From NCBI GenBank assembly GCA_963746155.1, contig CAVVAB010000006.1:124001-188000 (forward strand): a stretch of DNA of 64,000 nt, written 5' to 3'. Shown here piece by piece: positions 52,699-62,308 of the stretch. The notes below the pieces were generated by a model. It had not been told where the DNA came from. It searched no databases and was given only the letters and a program-made list of their open reading frames with translations. The translations under genes and the position numbers were made by a program. Each line of letters opens with the position of its first letter. Position 1 is the stretch's first letter. The DNA is from AC-32 sp963746155 (GTDB taxonomy: Bacteria; Actinomycetota; Thermoleophilia; Gaiellales; Gaiellaceae).

Positions 52699-52890
52699 AT
52701 GCGGAACTCTGCTCCAACCGTGGATGAAGCGGCCCTGCGCCGGCTGCGGCTTGCGATCGTTGTCGAGGACGGGGACGTAGAGGAGCTACAGCTACACGGG
52801 GTGCTGCGCATGCTGGGCGCGGAGCTGCCCATCGGGAAGCAGACGCCCTTATTCGGGAAGACACCGGCCCAGCCAAGGCGCAAACCTTGA
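52699..52890 (+). CDS. Small hypothetical protein, 63 aa
   Basis: MRNSAPTVDEAALRRLRLAI, then VVEDGDVEELQLHGVLRMLG and a basic end (GKTPAQPRRKP). Codon use is less biased than that of its neighbours and the ribosome-binding site is weak. It may be real, sharing a low-GC pocket with the next gene. No family recognised. Confidence 0.4.
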   Translation: MRNSAPTVDEAALRRLRLAIVVEDGDVEELQLHGVLRMLGAELPIGKQTPLFGKTPAQPRRKP

Positions 52891-52927
52891 TGAGCGCGCC
52901 AGGGCGTACAATTTTGGAAGACCGGAG

Positions 52928-53152
52928 ATGTCGACCGAAACGGACACAGCGCTGATCGCTAGCCAGCTGGCAGATCTCACGGCGACGGTCGAAGAGTTGG
53001 CGCAACAGCTGAAGGGGTTTCGCGACCGCGCTGACGACGCGCAAGAACGCGCGGACACCCAGCAAGAGCGCATCGACCTGGCGGCGCGCGAACTAACCGA
53101 AGTGAGTGACCGTCTTCAAGCTGCGGCGAACGCTCTCCGAGAGACAATCTGA
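52928..53152 (+). CDS. Small coiled-coil protein, 74 aa
   Basis: ATG at 52928 three bases after GGAG. The sequence has heptad periodicity from residue 12 (LADLTATVEELAQQLKGF, then ADTQQERIDLAARELTEV and LQAAANALRE), with no membrane span. An unknown coiled-coil oligomer. GC at third positions is lower than in surrounding genes. Confidence 0.5.
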   Translation: MSTETDTALIASQLADLTATVEELAQQLKGFRDRADDAQERADTQQERIDLAARELTEVSDRLQAAANALRETI

Positions 53153-53469
53153 GCCGCTTGTCGGTTGACGTGCCCGGCTCACCGCTTTGTTAGCAGCCTT
53201 CTCCCGAGCGAATCCCGCTACGAGCGGGATTAGTAACGCTCGAGCGCCGTCCGTGCCCGCGGCCGGTTCGCATCCCCTGTAGTGTCGCTAGTAGCAGCGA
53301 GAAGAACCGCTTGCAACGCCGTAGGTGATCAAGGCGTCGTTTCTTTCTTTTCTTTGTTGCGAGAGCCCTCTCCTGAAGACTTTCGCGCGTCCCTCGGGGG
53401 CCCCTCGAGGCCTACATCGGGAGAACTGATCCAACGTTCTCCGCCTGCACTGCGAAAGTTGGGAGCACC
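53153..53469. other. Intergenic region without a supportable gene
   Basis: 317 bp containing a perfect inverted repeat AATCCCGCT-ACG-AGCGGGATT (53215-53235) nested in CGAGCG...CGCTCG, a possible terminator for the upstream small gene. A pyrimidine-rich run (TTTCTTTCTTTTCTTTG, about 53340-53356) follows. The reading at 53282-53473 has no ribosome-binding site and atypical composition, so I do not call it. Confidence 0.5.
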
Positions 53470-53787
53470 ATGATGCATGCCACCGTACGGCGCTACGAGG
53501 GTGTCGACGCTAGTCGCACCGAGGAGCTGAGCAAGAAGGTCAACGAGACCCTCCTGCCGCGCTTGAGCAAGCTGCCGGGTTTCAGCGGCTACTACCTGAT
53601 CGAAGCAGGTGACGGCGTCATGACGTCGATCGGCCTGTTCGAGACGTTGGCTCAGGGCCAGGAGTCGACTCGCGTCGCTGAGGGATGGGTGCGTGAGGAG
53701 AAGCTCGAGAGCGCGCTTCCCAATCGGCCGACGATCACGAGCGGCGAGGTGATCGCGCACAAGAAGGACGGGGTCACGATCGCCTAG
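53470..53787 (+). CDS. ABM-like dimeric alpha/beta-barrel protein
   Basis: 105 aa; ATG at 53470 after GGGAGC. The pattern MHATVRRYEGVDASRTEELSKKVNETLLPRLSKLPGFSGYYLIEAGDGVMTSIGLFET (helix between two strands) is that of antibiotic-biosynthesis-monooxygenase/ferredoxin-like stress proteins. No catalytic residue can be assigned. A perfect terminator follows. Confidence 0.75.
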   Translation: MMHATVRRYEGVDASRTEELSKKVNETLLPRLSKLPGFSGYYLIEAGDGVMTSIGLFETLAQGQESTRVAEGWVREEKLESALPNRPTITSGEVIAHKKDGVTIA

Positions 53788-53807
53788 TACCTCGCAGCTC
53801 GGTCGAC

Positions 53808-53836
53808 GAGAAGGCCCCGTAGTCAGGGGCCTTCTC
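53808..53836 (+). terminator. Intrinsic terminator after the ABM-like gene
   Basis: An 11-bp perfect stem GAGAAGGCCCC/GGGGCCTTCTC with a 7-nt loop, starting 21 bases after the stop and followed by TCGTTCTCGTCC. The strongest terminator in the window. Confidence 0.8.
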
Positions 53837-53881
53837 TCGTTCTCGTCCTCTAGTCTTGCTGTCAAGCAAACAGGAGACAGC

Positions 53882-54088
53882 GTGATGGCACTGAGCGACG
53901 AGATCGACGACATCTTCCGGCGAGAGGTGAAGACTCTGCCGGCGTACGTGAAGGCGCAGGGTGCGGTTGGCTCCGGGATCGCGCCGCCGGTGGACGAGAT
54001 GAACGCTCTGCTGATGGGCCTGGCCGTCGCGGCGCAGCGTTCGTTTCACTTGCTCGCCCGCCGCATCGAGGAGATGGAGAGCGCGTAA
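53882..54088 (+). CDS. Small hypothetical protein, 68 aa
   Basis: GTG at 53882, six bases after AGGAG (ATG at 53885 possible). MMALSDEIDDIFRREVKTL, then PAYVKAQGAVGSGIAPPVDEM and a hydrophobic helix (LLMGLAVAAQRSFHLLARRIEE). Soluble helical protein of unknown function, convergent with the SulP gene, whose stop lies 8 bp away. Confidence 0.6.
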   Translation: MMALSDEIDDIFRREVKTLPAYVKAQGAVGSGIAPPVDEMNALLMGLAVAAQRSFHLLARRIEEMESA

Positions 54089-54096
54089 GGGGATGG

Positions 54097-55818
54097 CTAC
54101 TCCCGAGAGCTCTTTCCGCTGACACAAGACTCTACGGCTGCGCGGACAGTGGGGTAGAAGCGCTCGCGGCCGATCGTTTCGGTCACTCCGGCGGATTGGA
54201 ACTGCTCCTCCATGCGCGTCCTGAGGCGAGCAACGACCAGCTTTATTTCCTCAGCCTCGAGGTCCTTCACCAGTTGGCCGAGCGCCTCGAGCCCCGTCGA
54301 GTCGACGTGCGTGACGGCCTCCGCGTCCAGGACGAGCCAGGACGCTGGCGTGGGGGCGGCGCGGATGGCTTCACGCACGCGCCCCTTGAAGTAGCGGGCA
54401 TTGGCGAAGAAGAGACGGTCGTCGAGTCGATACACGACGACTCCCGGCGTCACGCGGGCGGTGCGGTGGAGTGAGACGTCCGCGTAGCGACCAAGCCCGT
54501 CGACCAACCCGAGCACCGCGTCGTGCGGGCGAGCGCTGCGCCGCACCGTGTCGATCACCGAGAGCCCGACGGCAACCCCCAGCGCCTCGAGCACTCCGAA
54601 GACGATGACGCAGCCGGTCGTCACACCGGCAATCGCGACCTCGACAGGGTCGACCGCGGCAAGCGCCCGCCAGGCCTGTGGCTCGATCAGACCGATGGCG
54701 GCGAAGACGATCACCGCTCCGAGCACAGCCTTCGGCAGGTACTGCACCGGCTCGGTCAGGAACAGCAAGATAAGAAGCACCGAACCGGCCGCGACGAGCC
54801 CCGCGACCTGGCTGCGTGCGCCCATGTCGTCGTTCACCGCCGTGCGCGAGCCACTCGCGCCGACCGAGAAGCCCTGCGTGATTCCGGCCGCGGCGTTGGT
54901 GGCGCCCATCGCAAGCAGTTCCTGCGAGCCGCGTACGTGCTGATTGTGCTTCCCGGCGAAGGAGCGCGCGGTGAGGATCTCGTCCGCAAACGAGACGAGG
55001 AAGATGCCGAGTGCGGCCGGCACGAGGTGGATGACGTCGTGCAAGGGCGGAGCCGGCACATCGAAGCTCGGCAGCCCTGCGGGAATGGCGCCAACGACCG
55101 CGACGCCGTCGGCCTGAAGATCGAGCGCCCACGAGAGCCCGATCGCGGCGATGACCACGAGCAGCGCCGCGGGAAGTCGAGGCATGAGAGCGCGGAGCGC
55201 GAGCAGCACTGCCAGCGAGCAGACCGAAAGCGCGACGGTCAGCCCGCTGACCGTGTCGAGCTCGCTCAGAACCTCCCACAGCTGCGGCAAGGGGTCACGC
55301 GCCTCGATCGAGAGACCGAGGAGCTTCCCGAGCTGGCCGACGATCAGGACTACGGCGACACCGTGGATGTAGCCGACCAGCACCGGGCGGGAGAAGTAGT
55401 CGGCGATCCAGCCGAGACGCAGCAGCCACGCGAGCGCGAAGCAGGCCGCGACCAGGAGCGCCAGCATCGCCGCCAGCTCCGCCGCGCCAACGCTGGCCGC
55501 CGCGGCGAGTGGCAGGACCGCGACGGCGACGAGCGTCGAGATCGAGCCTTCGGGGCCAACGACCAGCTGCCGCGACGAGCCGAGCAACACGTAGGCGACG
55601 GTCGGCAGCAGCAACGCGTAGAGGCCATTGACGGGCGACAGCCCCGCCAACTCCGCGTAGGCCATGGCGGCGGGCAGCGCAAGAGCTGCGACGGTCACGC
55701 CGGCCACGAGGTCCCGGCGTGCGCTCGAGGCCCGGTAACCGGAAAGCTGCCCGGCGACCGGAATCGCGCGTGTCAGCAGCGGTTCCGGCTTCGCTGCCTT
55801 GAACGGCTCCGATGGCAT
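54097..55818 (-). CDS. SulP-family anion permease with C-terminal STAS domain
   Basis: 573 aa, intact. The membrane domain starts RRDLVAGVTVAALALPAAMAYAELAGLSPVNGLYALLLP and includes the SulP signature region LLGSSRQLVVGPEGSISTLVA; about 10 to 12 spans in all. The STAS domain (VVVYRLDDRLFFANARYF, VLDAEAVTHVDSTGLEALGQL) carries the conserved DST around the phospho-acceptor-like Ser. Family members move sulphate, bicarbonate or dicarboxylates; the substrate is not set by sequence. Followed on the same strand by nothing, and preceded by the CMD gene 14 bp away. Confidence 0.92.
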   Translation of the reverse strand: MPSEPFKAAKPEPLLTRAIPVAGQLSGYRASSARRDLVAGVTVAALALPAAMAYAELAGLSPVNGLYALLLPTVAYVLLGSSRQLVVGPEGSISTLVAVAVLPLAAAASVGAAELAAMLALLVAACFALAWLLRLGWIADYFSRPVLVGYIHGVAVVLIVGQLGKLLGLSIEARDPLPQLWEVLSELDTVSGLTVALSVCSLAVLLALRALMPRLPAALLVVIAAIGLSWALDLQADGVAVVGAIPAGLPSFDVPAPPLHDVIHLVPAALGIFLVSFADEILTARSFAGKHNQHVRGSQELLAMGATNAAAGITQGFSVGASGSRTAVNDDMGARSQVAGLVAAGSVLLILLFLTEPVQYLPKAVLGAVIVFAAIGLIEPQAWRALAAVDPVEVAIAGVTTGCVIVFGVLEALGVAVGLSVIDTVRRSARPHDAVLGLVDGLGRYADVSLHRTARVTPGVVVYRLDDRLFFANARYFKGRVREAIRAAPTPASWLVLDAEAVTHVDSTGLEALGQLVKDLEAEEIKLVVARLRTRMEEQFQSAGVTETIGRERFYPTVRAAVESCVSGKSSRE

Positions 55819-55832
55819 GATTTCGCCGCTCG

Positions 55833-56177
55833 TCAGGTGTCGTGCTGCTCGAGCGCTTCCTCGACGTCGTAGCCCAGCGCGAGCGCCAGCTTCGGGGCCG
55901 ATGAGACGACTCGCGGAGTGCCCGTCACCGGTGTTACGGCCTCGAGCGTGGCGACGATCTCGTCCTTGGTTGCCCCGGCCGCAAGGGCGAGCGCCACGGC
56001 ATGCTGAAACGAGGAAGGCGCGGCGTCGACGGCGACAGTCGCGGCAACGCGCACGAGTGCGGTAGTCCTCATGTCGAGCGCTGACGCAGTTGGCGCGAGT
56101 TCCCCTCCTAGGAGCAAGCTGACAAACGCATCGTCGTGAACCGCGAGGCGGCGGAGGTGCTCCTTGTAGTCGTACAT
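55833..56177 (-). CDS. Carboxymuconolactone-decarboxylase-family protein without CxxC
   Basis: 114 aa from ATG at 56177 (MYDYKEHLRRLAVHDDAFVS). The CMD core is visible: ALDMRTTALVRVAATVAVDAAPSSFQHAVALALAAGATKDEIVATLEAVTPVTG. There is no CxxC, so it is not an AhpD-type peroxidase. It is a paralogue of the protein at 60267. It lies 49 bp downstream of the MalT-like regulator on the same strand. Confidence 0.85.
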   Translation of the reverse strand: MYDYKEHLRRLAVHDDAFVSLLLGGELAPTASALDMRTTALVRVAATVAVDAAPSSFQHAVALALAAGATKDEIVATLEAVTPVTGTPRVVSSAPKLALALGYDVEEALEQHDT

Positions 56178-56226
56178 GCCAGCCAGGGGGCTATTCCACC
56201 CCTTGGAGGCTGTTGGCGCGTCACCC

Positions 56227-58495
56227 TTACTGGGTGAGATTCGCTTGCGAAGGGTAGATCGAGCTCTCCAGGAGCCCCACCTCGATGGCACGCTCGATCG
56301 CCTCGCTACGCGAGGACGCGCCCAGCTTGCGATAGGTCGAAACCGCTTCGGTCTTGACGGTGTTGCGCGAGATGAAGAGCCGGCCGGCGATCTCGGGGAA
56401 CGTGAGATGGGTGGCGAGGTACGGAAGCAGCCGTAGCTCCGCACCCGTCAGGCTCATCGCCCAGGCACCGTCAGGGCCCGAGGTCGCCGCCACTTGCTCA
56501 TGGAGCTCTCGCGCGTCCTCGACGAGGGAGCCCATATGCGGCCGGAGCTCTAGTACCTGCTCGGTCTCCGTGAGAACCGTGCGCGCAGGGGCTGCTTCGG
56601 CCAGTGCAAGGTGGACGCGTGTGAGCTCGAGCCCGACCTCGACGGTTACCCAGGGAATGCCGTGATCCAGCATCGGCCGTAGGCGGTGCGCGCGCGTCAG
56701 CGCCCTTCGGGCCTCCTCCTGTTTCCCTCGTGGAGTGCGACACGTGCCGTCGCTACGTATGCGAGCGCGCTCGAGGCGTAATCGCCGAGGCCCGCCTCCT
56801 CGACGAGCGCCTGTGCGGCCCGTGCGCGTTGCCCTGCATCGGCCCAGGCTCCCTGGTTGGCCGCGAGGAGCGCAAGCTGCGCCTGCGCGAGGTAGACCTC
56901 CTCCGCGGCCCCGCGGCCAGCCCCAGCTCGATGGCTGCTGTCAGGTCGTCCGTCGCGCGATCGGCTGCGCCGAGCAGCGCGTGCGCAACGCCGCGAATGA
57001 GGAGGTGGTCGGACCTCCAAAAACTCTCGGGGGGGAGCTGGCTCAAGCGCCAGATCGGCGTCGGCGAGCGCCTGCTCGACACCGTTCGGCATCATGTGCG
57101 CCCGCAGAGCGGCGACCCAGGGCTCGATCGTGGCGCTGCCGTCCGAGAGCGGGATCGCCGAGGTCGCTCCGTCGGCGAGAGCGAGCCACCTCTCGGCCTC
57201 TGCGGGGCGCCCCGTCAGCGCACGGATCCAGGCTCCGTAGACGGCGAGCGCCGGGTAACGCACCAGCTCGTCCTCGCCGAACCACCCGAGCCACTCCTCC
57301 AGCGTCTCCATTCGGCCGTCGTAGTAGACGGGCAGCGCCAGCGCGTCGACCAGGCCGGCGACGGTGTCTGTCTCGCCCGCAGCGTGCCCGTAGGCGACGG
57401 CCTCCTCGGGCAAATCGTTGGCGATGCACCAGGCCATGGCACGACTGTTGAGTGCGCGCGCACATGTCCGGCTCGCTGCGCTCGAGCTCGTTGCGAAGCA
57501 GCTGGCCGAAGAGGTGGTGGTAGCGATACCACTCGCCGCGCCGGTCGAGGGGTACCAGGAAGCTGTTCGTACGCTCGAGCGTCTCGAGCATGTGTGCCGA
57601 TCCGGTCGTCTCGAGCACGGCATCGCAGAGATCGCCGGACATGCGCTCCAGCACCGAGGTGTACTTGAGGAACTGCGCCTCGGCCACCGGCAGCCGGGAC
57701 AGGAGCTCGGAGCGGAGGTAATCGGACACGAACCGGTCGTCGCCGTCGAAGCCCGTGGCGCCCTCAGTGCCGTGTCGCCCCGGCCTGCATCGACAGCGCC
57801 GCGAGATACAGGCCGGCGGGCCAGCCCTCCGTCCGCTCGGTCAGCTCGGAGACCTCACCCGCGTCGAGCTCGACACCCGCAGCTTCCAGGAGCACCTGAG
57901 CCTCCTGCTCGTCCAGCCGGAGATCCGCCACGCCGATCTCGTGCACCGATCCCTGCGCGCGCCAGCGGGCAAGTGGCAGCGCCGGCTCTTCCCTGCTCGC
58001 GATCGCGATCTGCGAGCCGGCCGGAACGTACTCGAACAGGTCCGCGAGCACGTCCAGACAGGACGGATCGGCGACAGCGTGGAGATCGTCGAGCACCAGC
58101 ACGAACGGACGCTCGAGTGCGGCCAGTGCGCTCCCGAGACGCGGGACGCGCGTCGCCCAGGCGGATGCCCCCGGGCCGGACAACGCGTCGAACACCTCGG
58201 GCGGGAACGGCTCGACCCGGTGAATCGCGGCCGCGATGTAGCGCATGAACACCACGGCGTCGTCGTCTCGCGCCGTCGAGCGCGACCCACGCAAACGGAC
58301 GCGGATCGGCCTCGGCCCAGCGCGCCAGCAGAGTGGTCTTGCCGTACCCGGCCGGCGCAACAACGGTCGCGAGAGGCACGGTCGCCGTCGCAGAGCCGCG
58401 CGATCACGTCCGTCTTCGCCACGGTGCCGGGGCGCGTCGAACGGCGCGGCGAGCTTGACCTCCGCGAGATCGAACGGCACCTCCGTCGAAGCCAT
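56227..58495 (-). CDS. MalT/LAL-type LuxR-family regulator, frameshifted
   Basis: About 750 aa after repair; ATG at 58495 (58507 possible). N-terminal P-loop ATPase: VVAPAGYGKTTLLARWAEADPRPFAWVALD, FVLVLDDLHAVADPSCLDVLADL (Walker B), LTERTEGWPAGLYLAALS. The winged-helix part has RYHHLFGQLLRNELE, then TPR-like repeats (EEAVAYGHAAGETDTVAGLVD, ALAVYGAWIRALTGRPAEAERWLALADG, AQLALLAANQGAWADAGQRA). The C-terminal LuxR HTH reads LTGAELRLLPYLATHLTFPEIAGRLFISRNTVKTEAVSTYRKLGA. These are large inducer-sensing activators. Frame changes occur near 58425, 58380, 58270, 57745, 57460, 56990, 56900 and 56710. It is divergent from the DUF1254 gene, its likely target. Confidence 0.82.
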
Positions 58496-58666
58496 CGCCA
58501 GGAGCATGCTAGGGCATCGACCTCGCGCCGCGCCGGAAGCTATTTCATGCCATTGGTATGAGGACGAGCGGCGCACGCCCATACCCATACTCGACAGCGC
58601 AAGCTCACCTGGCAGATCGCGCTCGGCCACGGCGTCGCGCACCTGCCGCACAACGGAGGTGACACA

Positions 58667-60221
58667 ATGACCGTTTCCAGCGAGACGCTTCGCTCCATCT
58701 CGGCGCCCGAGCAGCTCGAGACCCGGCTCGGGACGCTCGAGTTCGTCGACGGCGTGCCGAGCGACGAGGCCGCCGAGAAGGTGTACGACCACCTCGACTT
58801 CGTGCACGGCGCTCAACGCCTACCTCGACGGCTTCGCGGCGGCGTCGACGTACGCGATCCGGAAGGGCTTCCACGAGGTGGGCGTCGAGGACAACCAGGT
58901 CCTCATCTTCTCGGAGCTGATGGGCTCGGAGTCGGTGTTCCTGACCGCGAACGCCGACACGGTCTACTACCTCGGCTTCGTCGATCTCACGTCGGGCCCG
59001 ATGGTCGTCGAGACGCCTCCGCAGGCGCTCGGGGCGTTCGACGACATGTGGTGGGGATGGATCATCGACTTCGGCCTGCCGGGCCCGGATCGCGGCGAAG
59101 GCGGCCGCTATCCTGCTCGTCCCACCCGGCTACGACGGGCCGCTGCCGGACAGCGGCTACCACGTCGGGCACTCGCGCACGTCGCGGGCGCTGATGGCTG
59201 CGCGGTCGTTCATGACGGACGACGACCCGGCGCCGACCGTCGAGACGATCAAGAGCACGCTGAAGATCTACCCCTACGCGCCGGGCGCCGCCGGCACGAG
59301 CATCGCGACGCTGCTCGAGGGCGGCGACGTGAAGCCCGCGCCGCTGGCGTCGGTTCCCGAGACGGTGTTCGTGGAGGGCAGCGGGAAGGCGTTCAACACG
59401 GTGCCGCCGAGCGACTTCGGCTTCTTCGAGCTGATGAACGAGGCGGTGCAGAACGAGCCCGCCGGCAGCACGAACGCCGAGCTGATGGGGCAGCTGGCCG
59501 CGATCGGGATCGTCAAGGGCCAGCCGTTCGAGCCCGACGAGCGGATGCGCCGCATCCTCGAGGACGCCGCCGCCGTCGGCAACGCGACCTCGCGGGCGCT
59601 GGTCTTCAACCCGCGAGCATCGGAGGAGTGGGCGTACTACGACGGCTCGGCCTGGTTCACCATGCTGTGGGCCGGCGGCTACACGTTCGAGACGCCGCCG
59701 CCGCTCGTCACCAAGGAGGGGATCAAGCCGTTCCCCGCGACCGGCGTCCGGAAGCAACACTCGCGAACCTCGTTCCTCTACGCCGCCACCGTGATCTCGC
59801 CCGCGATGTGCATGCGCCTCACCGGCATCGGGTCGCAGTACCTCATCGCCGCCAAGGACGCCGACGGAAACCACTTCGACGGCGCGCAGACCTACCGGGT
59901 GACGCTGCCGCCGGACATCCCGGCGGCCCGCTTCTGGTCGCTCACCGCTCTACGACAACGAGACGCGCTCGATGCTCCAGACGCCGCAGCGCTTCCCGCG
60001 CGCCGGCAGCCAGTCCTATCCGACACCGGCGGCGACCGCGAACGCCGACGGCTCGACGACCATCACGTTCGGCCCGGACAAGCCCGGACGACACTCCGGA
60101 GGGCAACTGGATCCAGACGACGGAGGGCAAGGGCTGGTTCCTGCTCCTGCGCCTCTACAGCCCGCTCGAGCCGTTCTTCGACAAGTCCTGGCGCCCGAGC
60201 GAGATCGAGGTCGTGAGCTAG
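58667..60221 (+). CDS. DUF1254/DUF1214-domain protein, about five insertions
   Basis: About 516 aa. Starts at ATG 58667 after GGAGG. DUF1254: ALNAYLDGFAAASTYAIRKGFHEVG, FLTANADTVYYLGFVDLTSGPMVVETPP; DUF1214 C-terminus: FWSLTLYDNETRSMLQTPQRFPR, NWIQTTEGKGWFLLLRLYSPLEPFFDKSWRPSEIE. The domains form a two-barrel protein of unknown activity, widespread in soil bacteria. Extra bases near 58808, 59112, 59947 and 60073 each break the frame. Divergent from the LuxR regulator, with 170 bp between, and followed by a CMD protein. Confidence 0.85.
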
Positions 60222-60266
60222 ACGACCCTCGGCCGACGCGACGAACGTCGAACGAAAGGAAGAACC

Positions 60267-60597
60267 ATGGCTGAATCGACCAGCGAGACCCCGGTCCTCG
60301 ACCTGCTCGCGAGCATGACCGCGGACTCGATCGAGGCGTCGAGCCTCGATCCGGAGACGCTCGTGCTCGTTCGCATCGCCGCGCTTGTCGCGGTCGATGC
60401 GCCGCCGGTCTCGTATCTGCTGAACCTCGAAGCAGCGGGCGAGGTCGGCATCGACCCCGAGCAGGTCCGCGGCGTGCTTGCCGCGATCGCACCGATCGTC
60501 GGCACGGCGCGAGTCGCGTCCGCGACGGGCAACATCGTCGAGCGCGCTCGAGGTCGCGATCGAGATCGCGGAGCTCGACGAGCAAGACGACGAATAA
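60267..60597 (+). CDS. Carboxymuconolactone-decarboxylase-family protein without CxxC (second copy)
   Basis: About 109 aa, ATG at 60267 after AAGGAAG. CMD pattern SSLDPETLVLVRIAALVAVDAPPVSYLLNLEAAGEVGIDPEQVRGVLAAIAPIVGTARVASATGNIVE, then after one extra C near 60547 the end ALEVAIEIAELDEQDDE. No Cys pair. Shares order of residues and size with the copy at 55833, so the two flank the regulator/DUF1254 pair. Confidence 0.85.
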
Positions 60598-60678
60598 CCG
60601 CCCAGCCTGGAGCCGGCCCTCGTTGGCCGGCTCCATCCGGGCGTGTTGCCCGTTCCTGCTCTGCGATGCTCTGCACCG

Positions 60679-61473
60679 GTGTTCTTCCGCCTAAGCACCT
60701 GGGAACTCTGGCTGATCATCGCCGGGGTCATCCTCGGATTCGTGGCCCTCGGGTACCTGGCCGGCTGGGTGTTGCGCCGGCAGGCCGAGACGCTGCGCGA
60801 GCCGGTCGGGATCGTGCAGGGGGCGTTCTTCGCGCTCGTCGGGCTGATCCTCGCCTTTGGCCTGACGCTGGCGATCGGGCGCTACGACGCGCGCCGGGCC
60901 GCCGTCGTCGACGACGCCAACACCATCGGGACCACGTACCTGCGCGCACAGACCCTGGCCGAGCCGATGCGAAGCCGCTCGCTCCAACTGCTCAGGCAGT
61001 ACACGGACGCCAGCCTGGCGCTCTCGCATGCGGTCCCGACCACCGCCGGGTTCGGACGCGTGGTCGCCCGGCAAGACGTTCTCCAGCGCCGGCTCTGGAC
61101 GCTGGCGGGGAACGCGCTCACAGCCGCGCCGCGGGATAGCGCGCCGCGGCTCTACGTCGAGACCCTGAACGAGATGATCGACCAGCAGACCGTGCGCGTC
61201 GCCGCCCTCAACAACCGCATTCCCAACGCCGTCCTGGCGCTGGAGGTGTTCGGCGCCGCGTTCGCCTTCGGCCTGCTCGCGCTGTACACGGCCATGCACG
61301 GCCGGGGCGCCACCACCGTCGTCCTCGCCGGCGCGCTCGTGACCGTGCTCCTGCTGGTCATCTTCGACCTCGACCGGCCCACGCGGGGCCTGATCCGCGT
61401 CCCCGACACGCCGCTCGTCGCGCTGCGCGCCTCGATGACACTGCCGCCGGCAGCGCACGGCCCGTCACCGTGA
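60679..61473 (+). CDS. DUF4239-type membrane protein
   Basis: 264 aa from GTG at 60679. Two N-terminal spans (LWLIIAGVILGFVALGYLAGWVL, GIVQGAFFALVGLILAFGLTLAIGRYDARRAAVVDDANTIGTTYLRA). The latter is the DUF4239 signature (LALxxG...RR..V..EANAIGT). A helical domain follows with two further spans (LEVFGAAFAFGLLALYTAM, TTVVLAGALVTVLLLVIFDLDRPTRGLI). The family is bestrophin-like in topology; function unknown. Overlaps the next gene by GTGA. Confidence 0.82.
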   Translation: MFFRLSTWELWLIIAGVILGFVALGYLAGWVLRRQAETLREPVGIVQGAFFALVGLILAFGLTLAIGRYDARRAAVVDDANTIGTTYLRAQTLAEPMRSRSLQLLRQYTDASLALSHAVPTTAGFGRVVARQDVLQRRLWTLAGNALTAAPRDSAPRLYVETLNEMIDQQTVRVAALNNRIPNAVLALEVFGAAFAFGLLALYTAMHGRGATTVVLAGALVTVLLLVIFDLDRPTRGLIRVPDTPLVALRASMTLPPAAHGPSP

Positions 61474-62299
61474 ACCTCTACTGGGCGGCGCTGATCGTCG
61501 CGGCCGTGAGCGTCGCCGCCATCACCGCCATGCTGCTCGTCCGCCGCCGGGCTCCCGAGGGGAGCTACTTCGAGGACGGCGACCGCGCGGCCGGGGTGTT
61601 CGGCGTCCTCGCAACCGGCTTCGCCGTGCTACTCGGCTTCGTCGTCTTCCTTGCCTTCGAGAGCTTCGACACCTCGCGCAGCGGCGCCGTGGCCGAGGCG
61701 CAGATCGTCGCGGAGCAGTTCGAGACGGCCCAGCTCATGCCCGCCGCCGTGCGCGGTCGCTTCTCGGGTGAGCTCGTCTGCTACGCGCGCGCCGTCGTGC
61801 ACCAGGAATGGCCGCGAATGGAGTCGGGCACCCTGGGCAACGGGCACAACCCATGGGGGATCGCCATGTTCCGAACGCTGAAGACGGTCGAGCCGCGCTC
61901 GGCGGCCGAGCAGGCCGCCTACGGCAAGTGGCTCGACGAGCGGACCGACCGCGAGAGCGCGCGCGCCGACCGGACGCACGGCGCCGAGGGCGTGATCCCG
62001 ACCCCGCTGTGGATCGTCCTGTTCCTGAGCGCCGGGATCATCTTCGTCTTCATGCTCTTCTTCGCCGACAGCGGCGAGCGAGCGATCGTGCAGGCGACGA
62101 TGATGGGCAGCGTCGCGGTCGTGATCACCTCCACCCTGCTCCTCCTCTGGTTCCTCGACAACCCCTACCACCACGGCGCGAGTGGGCTCCGACCGGTTGC
62201 CATGGAACGAACGCTCGAGCAACTGACGGGCGAGAAGGGGATCGCCGACGAAGCTTCGGGATCCCCTGCAACGCGCAGGGAGCGCCGCGGACGCGCTGA
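61470..62299 (+). CDS. Second DUF4239-like membrane protein, one insertion
   Basis: About 276 aa from GTG at 61470. Spans LYWAALIVAAVSVAAITAMLL, GVFGVLATGFAVLLGFVVFLAFESFDTSRSGAVAEAQIVAEQF, WIVLFLSAGIIFVFMLFF and AVVITSTLLLLWFLDNPYHH. The fourth has the DUF4239-like (L)DxP end. Near 62250 an extra base shifts the tail; the repaired end RSFGIPCNAQGAPRTR resembles family tails. Likely forms a hetero-oligomer with the upstream paralogue. Confidence 0.78.
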
Positions 62300-62308
62300 G
62301 CTCCGGGT

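Noticed and set aside
53282..53473. 63-aa plus-strand reading frame
   Set aside because: No ribosome-binding site, biased composition and overlaps the start of the ABM-like gene.
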